Positions 63,488-64,000 of a stretch of DNA of 64,000 nt are shown one piece after another. Source of the DNA: Moringa oleifera (Eukaryota > Streptophyta > Magnoliopsida > Brassicales > Moringaceae); contig JAJFZO010000882.1 in assembly GCA_021397835.1 (NCBI GenBank), positions 2,112,501 through 2,176,500 on the forward strand, in the 5' to 3' direction. Position 1 is the stretch's first letter; every line of letters starts with the position of its first letter. A program made the translations under genes and the position numbers. The notes under the pieces are model-generated. The model did no database searches. It had not been told where the DNA came from and saw only the letters and a program-made list of their open reading frames with translations.

Positions 63488-63967
63488 ATGTCGCTGATTC
63501 CAAGCGTTTTCAGTGGCCGTAGGAGCAACATCTTCGATCCCTTCTCTCTCGACATATGGGATCCATTCGAAGGGTTCTTCCCAAGCGGCACCGTCGCTAA
63601 CGTCCCGTCATCTCGGGAGACGGCTGCGTTCGCAAACGCGAGAGTCGACTGGAAGGAGACCCCGGAGGCGCACATCTTCAACGCTGATCTTCCAGGGGTG
63701 AGGAGGGATGAAGTGAAGGTGGAGGTGGAAGATGGGAGGATTCTTCAGATAAGTGGAGAGAGAAGCAGAGAGCAGGAGGAGAAGAATGATAAGTGGCACA
63801 GGGTGGAGAGGAGCAGCGGTAAGTTCTTGAGGAGGTTTAGGCTGCCGGAGAATGCGAAGATCGACCAGGTCACGGCAACCATGGAGAACGGAGTGCTTAC
63901 TGTGGTGGTGCCTAAGGATGTGGAGGAGAAGAGGCCAGAAGTTAAGGCTATTGAGATCTCTGGCTGA
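63488..63967 (+). CDS. Class I small heat-shock protein (about 18 kDa)
   Basis: Cytosolic class I sHSP: an ATP-independent chaperone that forms oligomers and binds unfolding proteins during heat stress. Single exon, 159 residues, as usual for this class. The N-terminal arm [20 protein letters not shown] with [11 protein letters not shown] is diagnostic of class I. The alpha-crystallin domain spans about residues 50-145, with [53 protein letters not shown] and [12 protein letters not shown] (the GVL motif). The C-terminal IXI motif is IEIS, followed by Gly and stop. Expected to be heat-induced; the promoter shows half-sites only. Confidence 0.97.
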   Translation: MSLIPSVFSGRRSNIFDPFSLDIWDPFEGFFPSGTVANVPSSRETAAFANARVDWKETPEAHIFNADLPGVRRDEVKVEVEDGRILQISGERSREQEEKNDKWHRVERSSGKFLRRFRLPENAKIDQVTATMENGVLTVVVPKDVEEKRPEVKAIEISG

Positions 63968-64000
63968 AGGATTTCGCAGTTCTGCAAGTTGTCGAGGATG

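Noticed and set aside
63082..63522. Plus-strand 146-codon frame before the sHSP
   Set aside because: Runs through the GT/AT microsatellite and overlaps the sHSP start in another frame.

Overview
The window is nuclear DNA of a flowering plant, most likely a eudicot. The genes have short exons and GT-AG introns, the spacers are extremely AT-rich, and the families are plant-specific (RopGEF, UGT76/UGT709-type glycosyltransferases, a class I small heat-shock protein, a mitochondrial ferredoxin). Nothing prokaryotic, no CRISPR array and no convincing tRNA or rRNA gene was seen. The species cannot be told from the sequence alone.

Left third (1-31.5 kb), conserved housekeeping genes: a RopGEF with PRONE domain (minus strand, 3' end beyond the left edge); a long AT-rich spacer; guanylyl-cyclase-1 family gene GC1 (plus, 9 coding exons); a LigB-type extradiol dioxygenase (minus, 3 exons); a SET-domain lysine methyltransferase (minus, 5 coding exons, 98-bp tandem duplication over its stop codon); deoxyhypusine synthase (plus, 7 exons); and a mitochondrial adrenodoxin-type ferredoxin (minus, 7 exons, one apparent GC-AG intron).

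Middle (31.5-51.8 kb): 12.7 kb without a recognisable gene, then one conserved gene of unknown function (44.2-45.9 kb), then another AT-rich spacer. The gene-free stretch holds three less AT-rich islands with G-box or E2F-like sites, and a decayed 26-bp satellite of about 3 kb (about 38.7-41.7 kb) with higher-order structure. A four-copy repeat of 145-185 bp follows the unknown gene.

Right (51.8-64 kb), accessory metabolism: two UGT76-type glycosyltransferases and one UGT709/7-deoxyloganetic-acid-type glycosyltransferase lie in tandem on the plus strand, followed by an antisense UGT76-like pseudogene that lacks the PSPG box. The first UGT carries a Ty1/copia relic in its single intron. A 1-kb element with 12-bp terminal inverted repeats separates the two UGT76 genes. 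The window closes with an intronless class I sHSP.

The left genes are unrelated housekeeping functions with no operon-like logic; deoxyhypusine synthase serves eIF5A maturation and the SET enzyme probably methylates a protein substrate. The UGT block looks like a tandem cluster growing and decaying by duplication and transposon insertion. All exon boundaries were read by eye from splice consensus, reading phase and family conservation.
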